DNA from: Neopusillimonas maritima
Lineage (GTDB): Bacteria; Pseudomonadota; Gammaproteobacteria; Burkholderiales; Burkholderiaceae_B
Assembly (NCBI RefSeq): GCF_003576595.1
Contig: NZ_NQOU01000002.1
Location: 248,001 to 312,000, forward strand
Direction of reading: 5' to 3'
DNA length: 64,000 bases
In this document: piece by piece, positions 1 through 8,049 of the stretch
How positions within the stretch are numbered: position 1 is the first letter of the stretch
Layout of the letters: every line of letters starts with the position of its first letter
Position numbers and translations under genes: made by a program
The notes under the pieces: generated by a model
What the model was told of the DNA's origin: nothing
Seen by the model: only the letters and a program-made list of their open reading frames with translations
The model's database searches: none

Positions 1-902
1 ACAGCTTCAACCGCCTGCCCTTCGAAGTGCATATGGCCACTTCCCACCTCGGGTGGGTCAATGGTAATGCCGCGAGGTCGGTCGAAATTGTTCATGATAT
101 GGGCCACCATTTGCACGGCCTTATCGGGATCAGACTGTTTTTCAGCGTAGTGAGCATAAAACGCGGCACGAATCAAACGATCAACAGACGTGTCTGAAGC
201 CGGCAGCCCTGCTTTTGCAATCCCGGCACCCGGCGCAACGGCCTGGTAGTCCATAAACTGCGATTTCGAACGATCAACGTTTGAAAGAAAAGTGTAATTA
301 TTCAGGTTCGTAAGGTGCCACGAAAAAGGCGGCGCATTCGTCATGACACCCACCGGGTTATCGTACAAGGTACGAACCCCGTGATCAAACTCAATGACCA
401 GACTGGCGCCGGTCGTATCGTGCACAACGTAATGAAACGGCATTTCAAGACCACCCAGAATCGGTACGCGCTCAAGCACCACCGGTAAACTTGCCAATGC
501 GCTTTTAACATCGGCCACGGTGGTGTACTGACCCAACACATAAGCGCCCAGATCCGCCGCCGATAGCGCGGGTTGATCGCCGTCGAGTGCGGCTTGGGGC
601 CCACCTGCCTGAGCATAGGCTTGCACACTAAAAGTGAGGCCGGCATCGTTTACGCCTTCCACCACTTTGAGTATTGAAGCATCTATTGCCGACCCCGCTT
701 GCGGTACGACCTCCGGCATGGTTACTGCGATAAACGCATGGTTGGTCGTCCAGGTTAGCGCCGGTTGCGTATCAACCTTGGATGTCATTGTTATTTGCCG
801 CGGCATGAAAGACACCTGATACGGTAAATTCATACTCAGTTCAAGCGTTCGACCCAAGTATGGGCGATCACTGGCGTCGCGATAAATAAGCGATGTACAC
901 AT
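1..902 (-). CDS. Linear amide C-N hydrolase, choloylglycine hydrolase / penicillin V acylase family (partial, runs off left edge)
   Basis: An open frame enters from the left edge on the minus strand and starts with ATG at 902. It begins M-C-T-S-L-I-Y-R, so Cys2 would become the N-terminal nucleophile after Met removal, as in Ntn hydrolases of this family. About 300 residues are visible. They include an R-T-L-E-L segment like the family's conserved Arg region and an N-A-P-P-F-S-W-H-L-T-N-L-N-N-Y stretch matching the family core. No signal peptide is seen, so a cytoplasmic enzyme is likely. The C-terminal end lies outside the window. The substrate (bile salt, penicillin V or acyl-homoserine lactone) cannot be told. 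The family call rests on the N-terminus and core motifs read by eye. Confidence 0.75.
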   Translation of the reverse strand, partial: MCTSLIYRDASDRPYLGRTLELSMNLPYQVSFMPRQITMTSKVDTQPALTWTTNHAFIAVTMPEVVPQAGSAIDASILKVVEGVNDAGLTFSVQAYAQAGGPQAALDGDQPALSAADLGAYVLGQYTTVADVKSALASLPVVLERVPILGGLEMPFHYVVHDTTGASLVIEFDHGVRTLYDNPVGVMTNAPPFSWHLTNLNNYTFLSNVDRSKSQFMDYQAVAPGAGIAKAGLPASDTSVDRLIRAAFYAHYAEKQSDPDKAVQMVAHIMNNFDRPRGITIDPPEVGSGHMHFEGQAVEA

Positions 903-1108
903 AAATTCCTGTTCCTGACGAGTACGCCCAACCGGCAAATAACGTAAAAAAACACATACAACGCCGCCACTTTAACCTGCATCACACCGAACGGGAAAAT
1001 GGGAGGCCTGCAAATGAATCCTCCAATTCACAACGTCGCGACCTTTCTATGCACACTTCTGCTTCATAAGTAAAAACACCGATTGTTAACTATTTGGACA
1101 AAGGTTTA

Positions 1109-1118
1109 ACTTTAAAGT
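1109..1118. promoter_or_regulatory. Palindrome in the 314-bp leader of the TRAP operon
   Basis: The 903-1216 gap separates the amide hydrolase from dctP, which are divergent, and holds no gene I can support. It contains a perfect 10-bp palindrome, ACTTTAAAGT, within an AT-rich tract that also has GTTAAC at 1085-1090. This is a plausible promoter and operator area for dctP, perhaps for the IclR protein encoded downstream. That link is inference. Confidence 0.25.
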
Positions 1119-1216
1119 AATTGAAAGCGGCGTTTGCCAATGCAAGACGCCGTTTCGCTTTCGAAGCATGTGTCATTCAGTCGTGCTTAACGTAGTCACT
1201 TTTTCGAGGTTTCCCC

Positions 1217-2227
1217 ATGTCCACTTTCTCAATATCTCGACTTTTACGCGGTCTGGTTCTTGGTGTCGCTGCCACCGTATCACTCCCTGCCTTGTCAGAG
1301 GAAATAACGCTTAAATACGCTTTCTTTGCGCCGGCAGGCACTTTCCCCGGCAAACAGATGACGCATTGGGCCGAAGAGGTTAACAAACGCACCAACGGCA
1401 AAGTCAAAGTTGAAACATTCCCAGGTGGCAGCCTATTGGGAGCGCGTGAAATGTGGGACGGCGTGACCATGGGGGTAACCGATATCGGCTTGTCCGCGCC
1501 TTCCTATGATCCGGGCCGCTTTCCGCTCACCTCCGGCATGGCGCTTCCCCTAGGCTTTGAAAACGCCACAGAGGCCAGCCGTGTTCTATGGGAAGTCACT
1601 AACGAGTTTCAACCCAAAGAGTTCGAAAACTTTAAAGTACTTGCGATGTTTACGTCGGAACCAGGGCATATTCAATCGAAGGAGCCAGTGCGCAACCTCG
1701 AAGACCTTGCCAACATGCGATTACGTGCAACGGGTAGCGGTGTGCCGGTTATCGAGGCCCTGGGTGGCTCTGCTGTCGGCATGAGCATGCCCGACGTTCC
1801 CCAGGCCGTTCAAACGGGTGTCATCGACGGCACAATGACCTCAAGGGAAGTCCTTCGTGATTTCCGTTTGGCGGAAAACTTGAAGTACGTCACCGAGTAC
1901 CCCATGGTTGTGTCCACTTTCGCGGCCGTCATGGATAAGAAAAAATGGGACGCCCTGCCCGACGATGTTAAGAAAGTGCTCAATGAACTGGGCGACGAAA
2001 TGCACGCATGGACAGGTCGCTATCACGATGAAGAGAACGTGAACGGTGCGTTGGAGTGGGCCCAGAAAGAGCAAGGCTTAACAATCCTGACACTCTCCGA
2101 TGAAGAAACCGCACGATGGGACGCAAAAATGGCTCCGATCGTTGATGAATGGATCGTTGCCACGGAAGCAAAAGGCCTTCCAGGCAAGAAGTACATAGAA
2201 CGTATAAAAGAGCTTCAGAAGCAATAA
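1217..2227 (+). CDS. dctP: TRAP transporter substrate-binding protein, DctP family
   Basis: This is a 336-residue periplasmic solute receptor of a tripartite (TRAP) transporter. Residues 1-27 form a signal peptide: Arg residues, then a hydrophobic stretch ending A-L-S-E-E. The mature part shows the DctP pattern: an early A-x-x-G-T-F-P-G region, the M-R-L-R-A-T-G segment at about residue 170 that carries the Arg that usually binds the substrate carboxylate, and a V-D-x-T-like I-D-G-T-M segment at about 205. It is the first gene of a dctPQM operon, and its stop TAA overlaps the ATG of dctQ. The ligand is presumably an organic acid; the sequence does not say which. Confidence 0.9.
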   Translation: MSTFSISRLLRGLVLGVAATVSLPALSEEITLKYAFFAPAGTFPGKQMTHWAEEVNKRTNGKVKVETFPGGSLLGAREMWDGVTMGVTDIGLSAPSYDPGRFPLTSGMALPLGFENATEASRVLWEVTNEFQPKEFENFKVLAMFTSEPGHIQSKEPVRNLEDLANMRLRATGSGVPVIEALGGSAVGMSMPDVPQAVQTGVIDGTMTSREVLRDFRLAENLKYVTEYPMVVSTFAAVMDKKKWDALPDDVKKVLNELGDEMHAWTGRYHDEENVNGALEWAQKEQGLTILTLSDEETARWDAKMAPIVDEWIVATEAKGLPGKKYIERIKELQKQ

Positions 2228-2742
2228 TGAAACTCGTCGATCCTCATCAGTCTCTCCTAGGGCAGCTTAACCAGATTATCAACAAAGGGTTCGCTGCCCT
2301 TGCTGCAACGGCAATGCTGGGCTTAATGTTTCTAACCGTCGTCGATGTCGTCCTTCGCAAAATGGGCATGCAAATAGCTGGCTCGTTCGAATTTATCGGC
2401 TGGTTATCCGCTATGGCAATGGGCCTTTCCCTGGGGTATGTACAACTCCACAAAGGGCACGTTGCCATCACGGCAATCAGCGAACGGTTTCGAGGAAGAA
2501 CGGCCGCAACGGCTGAGTTCATTAGCTCAATCCTTTCACTCCTCCTTGTTGTATTGCTAACGTACTACACCTTCAGGCTGGGGATCATTCAGAAAGCCTC
2601 CGGCTCGCTTTCCGAAACGTTACGCCTCTTGATTTACCCATGGGTTCTCGTCCTGTCTGCGGGTATGGGAGCGCTTGGCCTTGCGTTGCTGGCAGATTGT
2701 GTTCGTTCATTCACAACGATTATTCAACCCCAAAAAACTTAA
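2227..2742 (+). CDS. dctQ: TRAP transporter small membrane subunit, DctQ family
   Basis: This is a 171-residue integral membrane protein with four hydrophobic segments (about residues 20-45, 55-75, 95-120 and 135-160), the usual topology of the small TRAP subunit. I place the start at the ATG of TAATG, which overlaps the dctP stop. An upstream in-frame ATG at 2149 would lie inside dctP and is unlikely. The conserved G-S-F-E-F-I-G-W-L segment near residue 55 matches the DctQ core, where E-x-x-x-W is typical. It joins DctP to the large DctM permease. Its position between dctP and dctM supports the call. Confidence 0.88.
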   Translation: MKLVDPHQSLLGQLNQIINKGFAALAATAMLGLMFLTVVDVVLRKMGMQIAGSFEFIGWLSAMAMGLSLGYVQLHKGHVAITAISERFRGRTAATAEFISSILSLLLVVLLTYYTFRLGIIQKASGSLSETLRLLIYPWVLVLSAGMGALGLALLADCVRSFTTIIQPQKT

Positions 2743-2769
2743 AACTCTCGTCAAGGGATCGGTAACTGA

Positions 2770-4071
2770 ATGGAAACGATTCACATGGCCTTGCTAGGTC
2801 TCGTAGGTATGTTTGTGCTGATGGCGATTGGCATGCCAATCGCCTTCGCGATGTTATTGGCCGGTGCCGCAGGCATCGCCTCGATATTGTCTTTTTCCGC
2901 CGCTACACATCTGGTTTCAACAACCGTATGGGACCAATTTTCTTCCTATAGCTTAAGTGTGATTCCACTGTTTGTTTTAATGGGTCAACTTGCTTTTCGT
3001 TCCGGGATCACCGAACGACTTTATGCCGCCGCCTATAGTTGGCTGGGTCGTGCACCCGGTGGGCTCGCCTCTTCTACCATCGTCGCGTCTGCCGGCTTCT
3101 CGACCATATGCGGGTCCAATGCGGCGGCCAGCGCCACGATGGGCATGATCGCGCTGCCGGAAATGAAACGCTATGGCTATTCGCGCGCACTCAGCGCCGG
3201 CGCAGTCGCGGTTGGGGGCACACTAGGGGCTGTCATACCGCCCAGTGTGGTCATGATTGTCATCGGCATTCAAACAGAACAATCTATCCTGGCGCTATTC
3301 CTTGCCGGCATTGTTCCGGGCATTTTGCTCACGCTACTCTTTATCGCTACGATCGCCTTCATCTGCTGGCGCCACCCTTCGGCAGCCCCGAAAGGCCCGG
3401 CCACCACGTTAAAAGAAAAACTCATCGCCGGGCTGAGTGTGCTGGAGACTCTAGCCCTATTCAGCTTTGTAATCGGGGGGCTCTACGCAGGGCTTTTCAC
3501 CCCAACCGAGGCAGGCGCAACAGGTGCCTTCGGTGCGCTCGTCATTGGTTTAGTTCGGCGGGGCCTGACGATCCCTCGTATTATTGAAGCAGTATTGGAG
3601 TCGTTGCGTATCTCTGCAATGGTGATTATGCTCATCACGGCGGCCGTTGTATTTGGGCGGTTTTTAACGCTCACACGCCTACCGTCTGAGCTCGCAGCCT
3701 GGGTCACAAGCTTGCCGGTATCGCCCGATATCATCCTGGTGGCGATTTTGCTTATCTACCTTATTGGCGGGGCGTTTGTTGATGCACTGGGTTTTCTGGT
3801 GGTCACACTACCCATATTTTTCCCGCTTTCGGCTGCATTGGGCTTTGATCCGATTTGGTTCAGCATGATGCTGGTCATTGTGACCACTATCGGGTCTGTT
3901 AGCCCACCCGTTGGAGTAAACGTGTTTGTGGTCAGTGCGCTTGCGCCAGACATAAAAATAGGCGCCATCTTTAAAAACGTTTTCTACTTTTTCTTTAGCT
4001 TTGTTCTTTGCATTGCCTTGATATGGCTTTATCCGGACACGGTTCTGTATCTTCCAAGAATGCTGCAATAA
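2770..4071 (+). CDS. dctM: TRAP transporter large permease, DctM family
   Basis: This 433-residue permease carries out sodium-coupled uptake with DctP and DctQ. About a dozen hydrophobic helices are visible. The S-T-I-C-G-S-N-A-A-A-S-A-T-M-G region at about residue 115 matches the DctM family's conserved S-x-x-G-S-x-A-A segment, and G-A-V-I-P-P-S follows near residue 155. Length is normal for the family. It starts 27 bp after dctQ in the same direction and ends the operon. An IclR-type regulator gene lies convergent, 63 bp beyond its stop, and is the obvious candidate regulator. Confidence 0.9.
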   Translation: METIHMALLGLVGMFVLMAIGMPIAFAMLLAGAAGIASILSFSAATHLVSTTVWDQFSSYSLSVIPLFVLMGQLAFRSGITERLYAAAYSWLGRAPGGLASSTIVASAGFSTICGSNAAASATMGMIALPEMKRYGYSRALSAGAVAVGGTLGAVIPPSVVMIVIGIQTEQSILALFLAGIVPGILLTLLFIATIAFICWRHPSAAPKGPATTLKEKLIAGLSVLETLALFSFVIGGLYAGLFTPTEAGATGAFGALVIGLVRRGLTIPRIIEAVLESLRISAMVIMLITAAVVFGRFLTLTRLPSELAAWVTSLPVSPDIILVAILLIYLIGGAFVDALGFLVVTLPIFFPLSAALGFDPIWFSMMLVIVTTIGSVSPPVGVNVFVVSALAPDIKIGAIFKNVFYFFFSFVLCIALIWLYPDTVLYLPRMLQ

Positions 4072-4134
4072 CAGGCATTTTTACAAGCGCGTTTAAGGCT
4101 GTTTAACGGAAGATCATCACGCATTCTCACGGTG

Positions 4135-4887
4135 CTAAAGATGTCCTGAAATCTGGTGGGCTGTTTCCAAAACAGCCTTCACCATCTCATCTATTTTTTC
4201 CGGAGAAACACGTGGGGTGGGGCCGCCTACCGCAATGGCGGCGGTCATTTTCCCGGAAAAATCCCGGATAGGCGCGGCCACCACACGCAAGTGGGCCAGC
4301 AACTCTTCATCATCCATACTCCATCCTCGACTGCGTATCAGTTCGATGTCTTTTTGAAGCGTACGGATGTCTGTCATGGTTTTGTCAGTGCGCTTTTCCA
4401 GCGGGGCGCGCGCAGCGAATTCGTGAAGGTTAGTCTCGTCGAATGCTAAAAAAAGCTTGCCTGCCGCCGTACAATGCAGCGGTGCAAGGGTTCCTACCTC
4501 CGATGCCACCCGCATGGGCTGTGGCGTCTCGAAAACCGAAAGATACAGAACATTGTCGCCACTACGCACTGACAATTGAACTGTTTCCTGTGTGTCCTGA
4601 GCGAGCCGGCTAAGAAAGGGCTGCGCCCTTGAGGCAACTGACATACCACGCAGTTTCTGGCCGGCAAGATTGACCGTTCTCAGTCCCAACCGATATTTTT
4701 TTGTCTCTTCGTTTTGCTCGATCAGGCCGTGCTTTTCAAGCGCCTTTAACGCCCTGAAAACAGTCGCCTTGTCGGACCCGAGTATGTCGGCAACCTCCGA
4801 AATCCCGACATCGCGGGGTTGGTCGGCAACACAAAAAAGAATTTCAAGCGCTTTATCAATGGCTGACTGGCGGCCCATTTTCGTCAT
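4135..4887 (-). CDS. IclR-family transcriptional regulator
   Basis: This 250-residue regulator has an N-terminal winged helix-turn-helix (about residues 10-70: A-I-D-K-A-L-E-I-L-F then D-K-A-T-V-F-R-A-L-K-A-L) and a C-terminal IclR effector domain (about 80-250). It contains L-H-C-T-A-A-G-K, the signature around the ligand pocket, and a final A-I-A-V-G-G-P segment. I start it at M-T-K-M-G-R (4887); a longer frame from 4962 would run into the neighbouring LysR gene. It is convergent with dctPQM. IclR proteins often control aromatic or organic acid uptake and catabolism; that it controls dctPQM is inference. Confidence 0.88.
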   Translation of the reverse strand: MTKMGRQSAIDKALEILFCVADQPRDVGISEVADILGSDKATVFRALKALEKHGLIEQNEETKKYRLGLRTVNLAGQKLRGMSVASRAQPFLSRLAQDTQETVQLSVRSGDNVLYLSVFETPQPMRVASEVGTLAPLHCTAAGKLFLAFDETNLHEFAARAPLEKRTDKTMTDIRTLQKDIELIRSRGWSMDDEELLAHLRVVAAPIRDFSGKMTAAIAVGGPTPRVSPEKIDEMVKAVLETAHQISGHL

Positions 4888-4912
4888 ATAACCCAATTTC
4901 CGTTGAAAATAA

Positions 4913-5842
4913 CTAAGACGCGCTTTGCTTCTCGGGAAGCGCGCTAATGATCTGGCACGCAAAATCTTCGGCCACGGGCGAAAGCGTACTGTTCACCCTG
5001 GTCAATAGTTTCAGCTTACGTTGAAACTCCGGCAGAAAAGCAGGCGCCATCACCTTTACTCGACCCAGTTCGGCAAGCTCTTTGGTGACCACATTGGGCA
5101 ACATTGATATTCCCAGCCCATGGGATACGGCCCTCGCAATCCCCTCGCTGCTACCGAATTCAATTATTTTGGACGGCACAATATCATTCGTTCGCAATAG
5201 ACTTTCCGTCACGGTACGCGTTCCAGAGCCCCGCTCCCTAACCAGCCATACAGCACTATTCAATTGTGTCATCGCATCATGTTGATTGGACGAAAGTTGA
5301 AAGCTCACCGGCGCAATTAAGTTGAGCTTCTCGGTTAACACGTCTTTAGCCAGAATGAGCGGATCTTCCGTTGTCCCTTCAATAATCGCCAAGTCTATAC
5401 GATATTCCTTCAGATCATGACATATTGACTCGGTGTTCCCGACAACAACGCGTAGCGCAACTTCCTCGTGTCCTTCCCTGTAGCGCGCCAATAAAGGGGG
5501 CAGCCAATAGCTTGCAACGGTAGTGCTGGCGCCAATGGTCAACCTGCCTTGAGAAGCAGACAGGTGCTCCTCCAGGTCGTTGATCGCCAACTGCTCAAGC
5601 GCGAATATTTCATCGGCGCGAGCGTAAAGCGCGCGTCCACTGTCCGTAAGCCGAAGCCTTCCCGTTTTTGATTGTCCACCCGTAGTTCTTTCTAGCAAAT
5701 CCAGCCCCAACTGGCTTTCCAGTTCACGCACGGCTTTGGAAACGGCCGGCTGACTTACGAAAAGAACTTTAGCGGCCTTGGAAAAGCTATTTTCACGAAC
5801 GACAGTAAAAAAGATGCGCGTTAGATGCAAATTTAACTTCAT
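4913..5842 (-). CDS. LysR-family transcriptional regulator (YeiE/CysB-like position)
   Basis: This is a 309-residue LysR protein. The helix-turn-helix is at residues 16-45 (S-F-S-K-A-A-K-V-L-F-V-S-Q-P-A-V-S-K-A-V), followed by a linker and a two-lobed effector domain in which T-I-G-A-S-T-T-V-A-S-Y-W-L-P opens at about residue 100. It is divergent from a YeiH-type permease gene with 97 bp between them. LysR/YeiH pairs are common, and the LysR member usually controls the permease. A dyad at 5864-5888 in the shared region may be its operator. Confidence 0.88.
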   Translation of the reverse strand: MKLNLHLTRIFFTVVRENSFSKAAKVLFVSQPAVSKAVRELESQLGLDLLERTTGGQSKTGRLRLTDSGRALYARADEIFALEQLAINDLEEHLSASQGRLTIGASTTVASYWLPPLLARYREGHEEVALRVVVGNTESICHDLKEYRIDLAIIEGTTEDPLILAKDVLTEKLNLIAPVSFQLSSNQHDAMTQLNSAVWLVRERGSGTRTVTESLLRTNDIVPSKIIEFGSSEGIARAVSHGLGISMLPNVVTKELAELGRVKVMAPAFLPEFQRKLKLLTRVNSTLSPVAEDFACQIISALPEKQSAS

Positions 5843-5863
5843 AACTAAAACTTATCGCCCCAT

Positions 5864-5888
5864 GAGATATAACCAATAGAAATATCTC
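5864..5888. promoter_or_regulatory. Dyad between divergent LysR and YeiH genes
   Basis: GAGATAT and ATATCTC form 7-bp inverted arms about 11 bp apart in the 97-bp AT-rich gap. This fits the T-N11-A type of LysR binding site and its usual place between a divergent regulator and target. No binding data can be read from the sequence. Confidence 0.4.
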
Positions 5889-5939
5889 TTTCAAAATTAT
5901 AGACTTTGCAGATATTAAAACTCTGTTAAAGCCACGTCA

Positions 5940-6998
5940 GTGAACGCATCAGCCGCCTGTAAAAAACTAGAAGAATTTTTCACCCCCGGTTTTGCCGGAC
6001 TCATAAGCGGGTTACTGTTCGTCACGCTCCTTGCCCTTCTGGGCCTCTATATCGCCGAAAACACATGGGTACAAAATATGGGGCTTGGCCCCTTGACGAT
6101 CGCCATGGTCATTGGACTATTGGCAGGGAACTCCCTGTTCCCGCCTTACGCTCATCGATTCATCCAAGGCGTTGTTTTTTCGAAATCAACTTTGTTGAGA
6201 CTCGGCATCATTCTTTACGGTTTTCGCGTGAGCGTGCAGCAGGTGTACGATTTGGGACTTTCGGGAATCGCAATTGGCCTCTCTATCGTCGTACTCACGT
6301 TAACAATCGCCCTGTTTTTGGGTAAGAAACTCTTCAAACTCGATAATGAAACATGCCTGCTTATTGGTGCAGGCAGTGCGATTTGCGGCGCGGCTGCCAT
6401 CCTGGCAACGGAGTCCATCACCAAGGCAAAAGCTGAAAAAGTCTCTGTCGCTGTGGCGACCGTCGTCATCTTCGGTACCATTTCCATGTTTGTCTATCCA
6501 CAACTATTTCCTTACCTGGAAATGAGCCCCAACGAATACGGCATTTATGTTGGATCAACCGTGCACGAGGTGGCTCAAGTTGTAGCGGCGGCTAATGCGA
6601 TAGGCGATCAATCCACTGAAACAGCCGTGGTCGAAAAGATGTTTCGGGTCATGTTGCTTGTTCCTTTTTTATTCCTGTTGCTTATATTGGGAAAGAAAAC
6701 TGAAGCAAACAAACAGAGAACCGGCGTTCAGAACGTTACCGTACCCTGGTTTGCGGTTCTGTTTGTTTTGGTGATTGCCATCAATTCAACGTGGCCCATT
6801 TCCGTTGAGCTCACCGCCACCGTCATCAAGATCGACGATTTCATACTGGCGATGGCCATGACGGCACTGGGCCTGAGCACGAACCTGAAATCCTTGCGCC
6901 ACGTTGGGCTCAAACCTTTCGGGCTCGCCGGCTTGTTGTTTCTTTTCCTATCCCTCGGTGGTTACCTAATTAACCTGAGCCTTACAAAACTGCTGTGA
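5940..6998 (+). CDS. YeiH/UPF0324 family putative sulfate or sulfite exporter
   Basis: This 352-residue membrane protein has about ten hydrophobic helices. It shows YeiH family features: a G-L-L-A-G-N-S-L-F-P region near residue 60, L-R-L-G-I-I-L-Y-G-F-R near 88 and the conserved G-A-G-S-A-I-C-G-A-A-A-I near 143. It probably starts with GTG at 5940, as no good ATG lies nearby. Members are annotated as putative sulfate exporters on weak evidence. The divergent LysR gene is the likely regulator. A second candidate sulfite exporter (TauE type, 9425-10174) and a Rieske dioxygenase lie nearby, which would suit an organosulfonate role; that is inference. Confidence 0.82.
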   Translation: MNASAACKKLEEFFTPGFAGLISGLLFVTLLALLGLYIAENTWVQNMGLGPLTIAMVIGLLAGNSLFPPYAHRFIQGVVFSKSTLLRLGIILYGFRVSVQQVYDLGLSGIAIGLSIVVLTLTIALFLGKKLFKLDNETCLLIGAGSAICGAAAILATESITKAKAEKVSVAVATVVIFGTISMFVYPQLFPYLEMSPNEYGIYVGSTVHEVAQVVAAANAIGDQSTETAVVEKMFRVMLLVPFLFLLLILGKKTEANKQRTGVQNVTVPWFAVLFVLVIAINSTWPISVELTATVIKIDDFILAMAMTALGLSTNLKSLRHVGLKPFGLAGLLFLFLSLGGYLINLSLTKLL

Positions 6999-7002
6999 TT
7001 CG

Positions 7003-7548
7003 TTAACGGTAAATTGACACAGGACTATTGGCCTCGAAAGCCTGGCGCTCGTACTGCACCAACTCCAGCTGATTACCCCAAGGGTCAAGAAAATACCTGA
7101 CTTGCAATCCGGCGCATGGACCGTCGTCCATTTGGATAGGGCCGCTCATGACACGCACATCGTGCTTGACGAGGTATTCAACAGCCGCCTCCAAATTTGC
7201 CACTTTGAATGCAATATGATGGCCGCCAAGATCACAATTCTGAGGCGGCGTCGTGTTACGCGTGGTGGGACGATCATACTGAAACAGCTCCAACATAATC
7301 GTTGGACCGATCTGCAACATCGCAATCATCAGGCGGGCGTCTGCCACGTTCACGTGCGCCTCGCACCAGTCTTTTCCATCGGGCATGAGCGGCATTTCAC
7401 GCGCGTCGAACGGCCCCAAACGGTATAGCTCAACACCCCCAATCACATCGGTATAGAAGGCAACCGCCGCATCAAGATCGGGAACGGTCAATGCGACGTG
7501 GTCTACATGAAGCAGGCCCGGAATACCGGGTTTGTCAGATGTATTCAT
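7003..7548 (-). CDS. VOC-superfamily (glyoxalase/extradiol dioxygenase fold) protein
   Basis: This 181-residue protein has two beta-alpha-beta-beta-beta modules. The first begins L-H-V-D-H-V-A-L-T-V-P-D-L-D at residue 14 and the second G-G-H-H-I-A-F-K-V-A-N-L near 108. Likely metal ligands are the His of D-H-V-A-L, a Glu in L-E-L-F-Q-Y, a His in G-H-H-I-A and the Glu of Q-L-E-L-V-Q-Y. It sits next to the dioxygenase beta and alpha genes on the same strand and may process their product as a single-domain dioxygenase, isomerase or lyase. The exact reaction cannot be assigned. Confidence 0.8.
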   Translation of the reverse strand: MNTSDKPGIPGLLHVDHVALTVPDLDAAVAFYTDVIGGVELYRLGPFDAREMPLMPDGKDWCEAHVNVADARLMIAMLQIGPTIMLELFQYDRPTTRNTTPPQNCDLGGHHIAFKVANLEAAVEYLVKHDVRVMSGPIQMDDGPCAGLQVRYFLDPWGNQLELVQYERQAFEANSPVSIYR

Positions 7549-7590
7549 TACTTCTCCTAACGTTAATAAACCCCTGTGAGGGGCAGCGCA

Positions 7591-8049
7591 TCATAATGGG
7601 AGAGCCGATGGGGGTGCGAGATTGCGCGTAGCCAATTGCATGACACGTTTCTTCAAACGCCAACCTGAAGACCTGAGTGTCCAGCAGTCATGATAATGAC
7701 CGACCGCATACACCGAGGTCAGACCCTCTGAACATGTCCGGAACACTGAAACGGTCGCAATCGTATGTGTTTCCCATTCCGAGAAACGAAACGAGGGTGG
7801 GCTAATTTGATGAGTGCGCAACCCGTTATTCCACAAATGGCGCGGCGCCATATCCAGCAAGTTCTGAAGCTCGGTTTTGTCCAGATCAATCCAGGTTGCC
7901 ATGCCATCTATTTCGGGCACTTTGGAAACAAGCTGGTATTCCCCGTCGTCGGTAAAAAGTGACAAGTAAGAGGCGAAATCACCCTGGTCCAAATAACGTC
8001 CGGAGGCCAACAAGCTTTCGGTTATTGCAGCGCGTTGCTCATTGTTCAT
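7591..8049 (-). CDS. Aromatic ring-hydroxylating dioxygenase, small (beta) subunit
   Basis: This 152-residue protein has the cone-shaped SnoaL/NTF2-like fold of dioxygenase beta subunits. Visible marks are a tyrosine-rich start (S-G-R-Y-L-D-Q-G-D-F-A-S-Y-L), F-T-D-D-G-E-Y near residue 31 and the terminal K-K-R-V-M-Q-L-A-T-R. I start it at ATG 8049, which overlaps the 3' end of the alpha gene by 11 bp and implies translational coupling. The beta subunit supports the alpha3beta3 hexamer and has no cofactor. No ferredoxin or reductase gene is adjacent, so electrons must come from elsewhere. Confidence 0.85.
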   Translation of the reverse strand: MNNEQRAAITESLLASGRYLDQGDFASYLSLFTDDGEYQLVSKVPEIDGMATWIDLDKTELQNLLDMAPRHLWNNGLRTHQISPPSFRFSEWETHTIATVSVFRTCSEGLTSVYAVGHYHDCWTLRSSGWRLKKRVMQLATRNLAPPSALPL

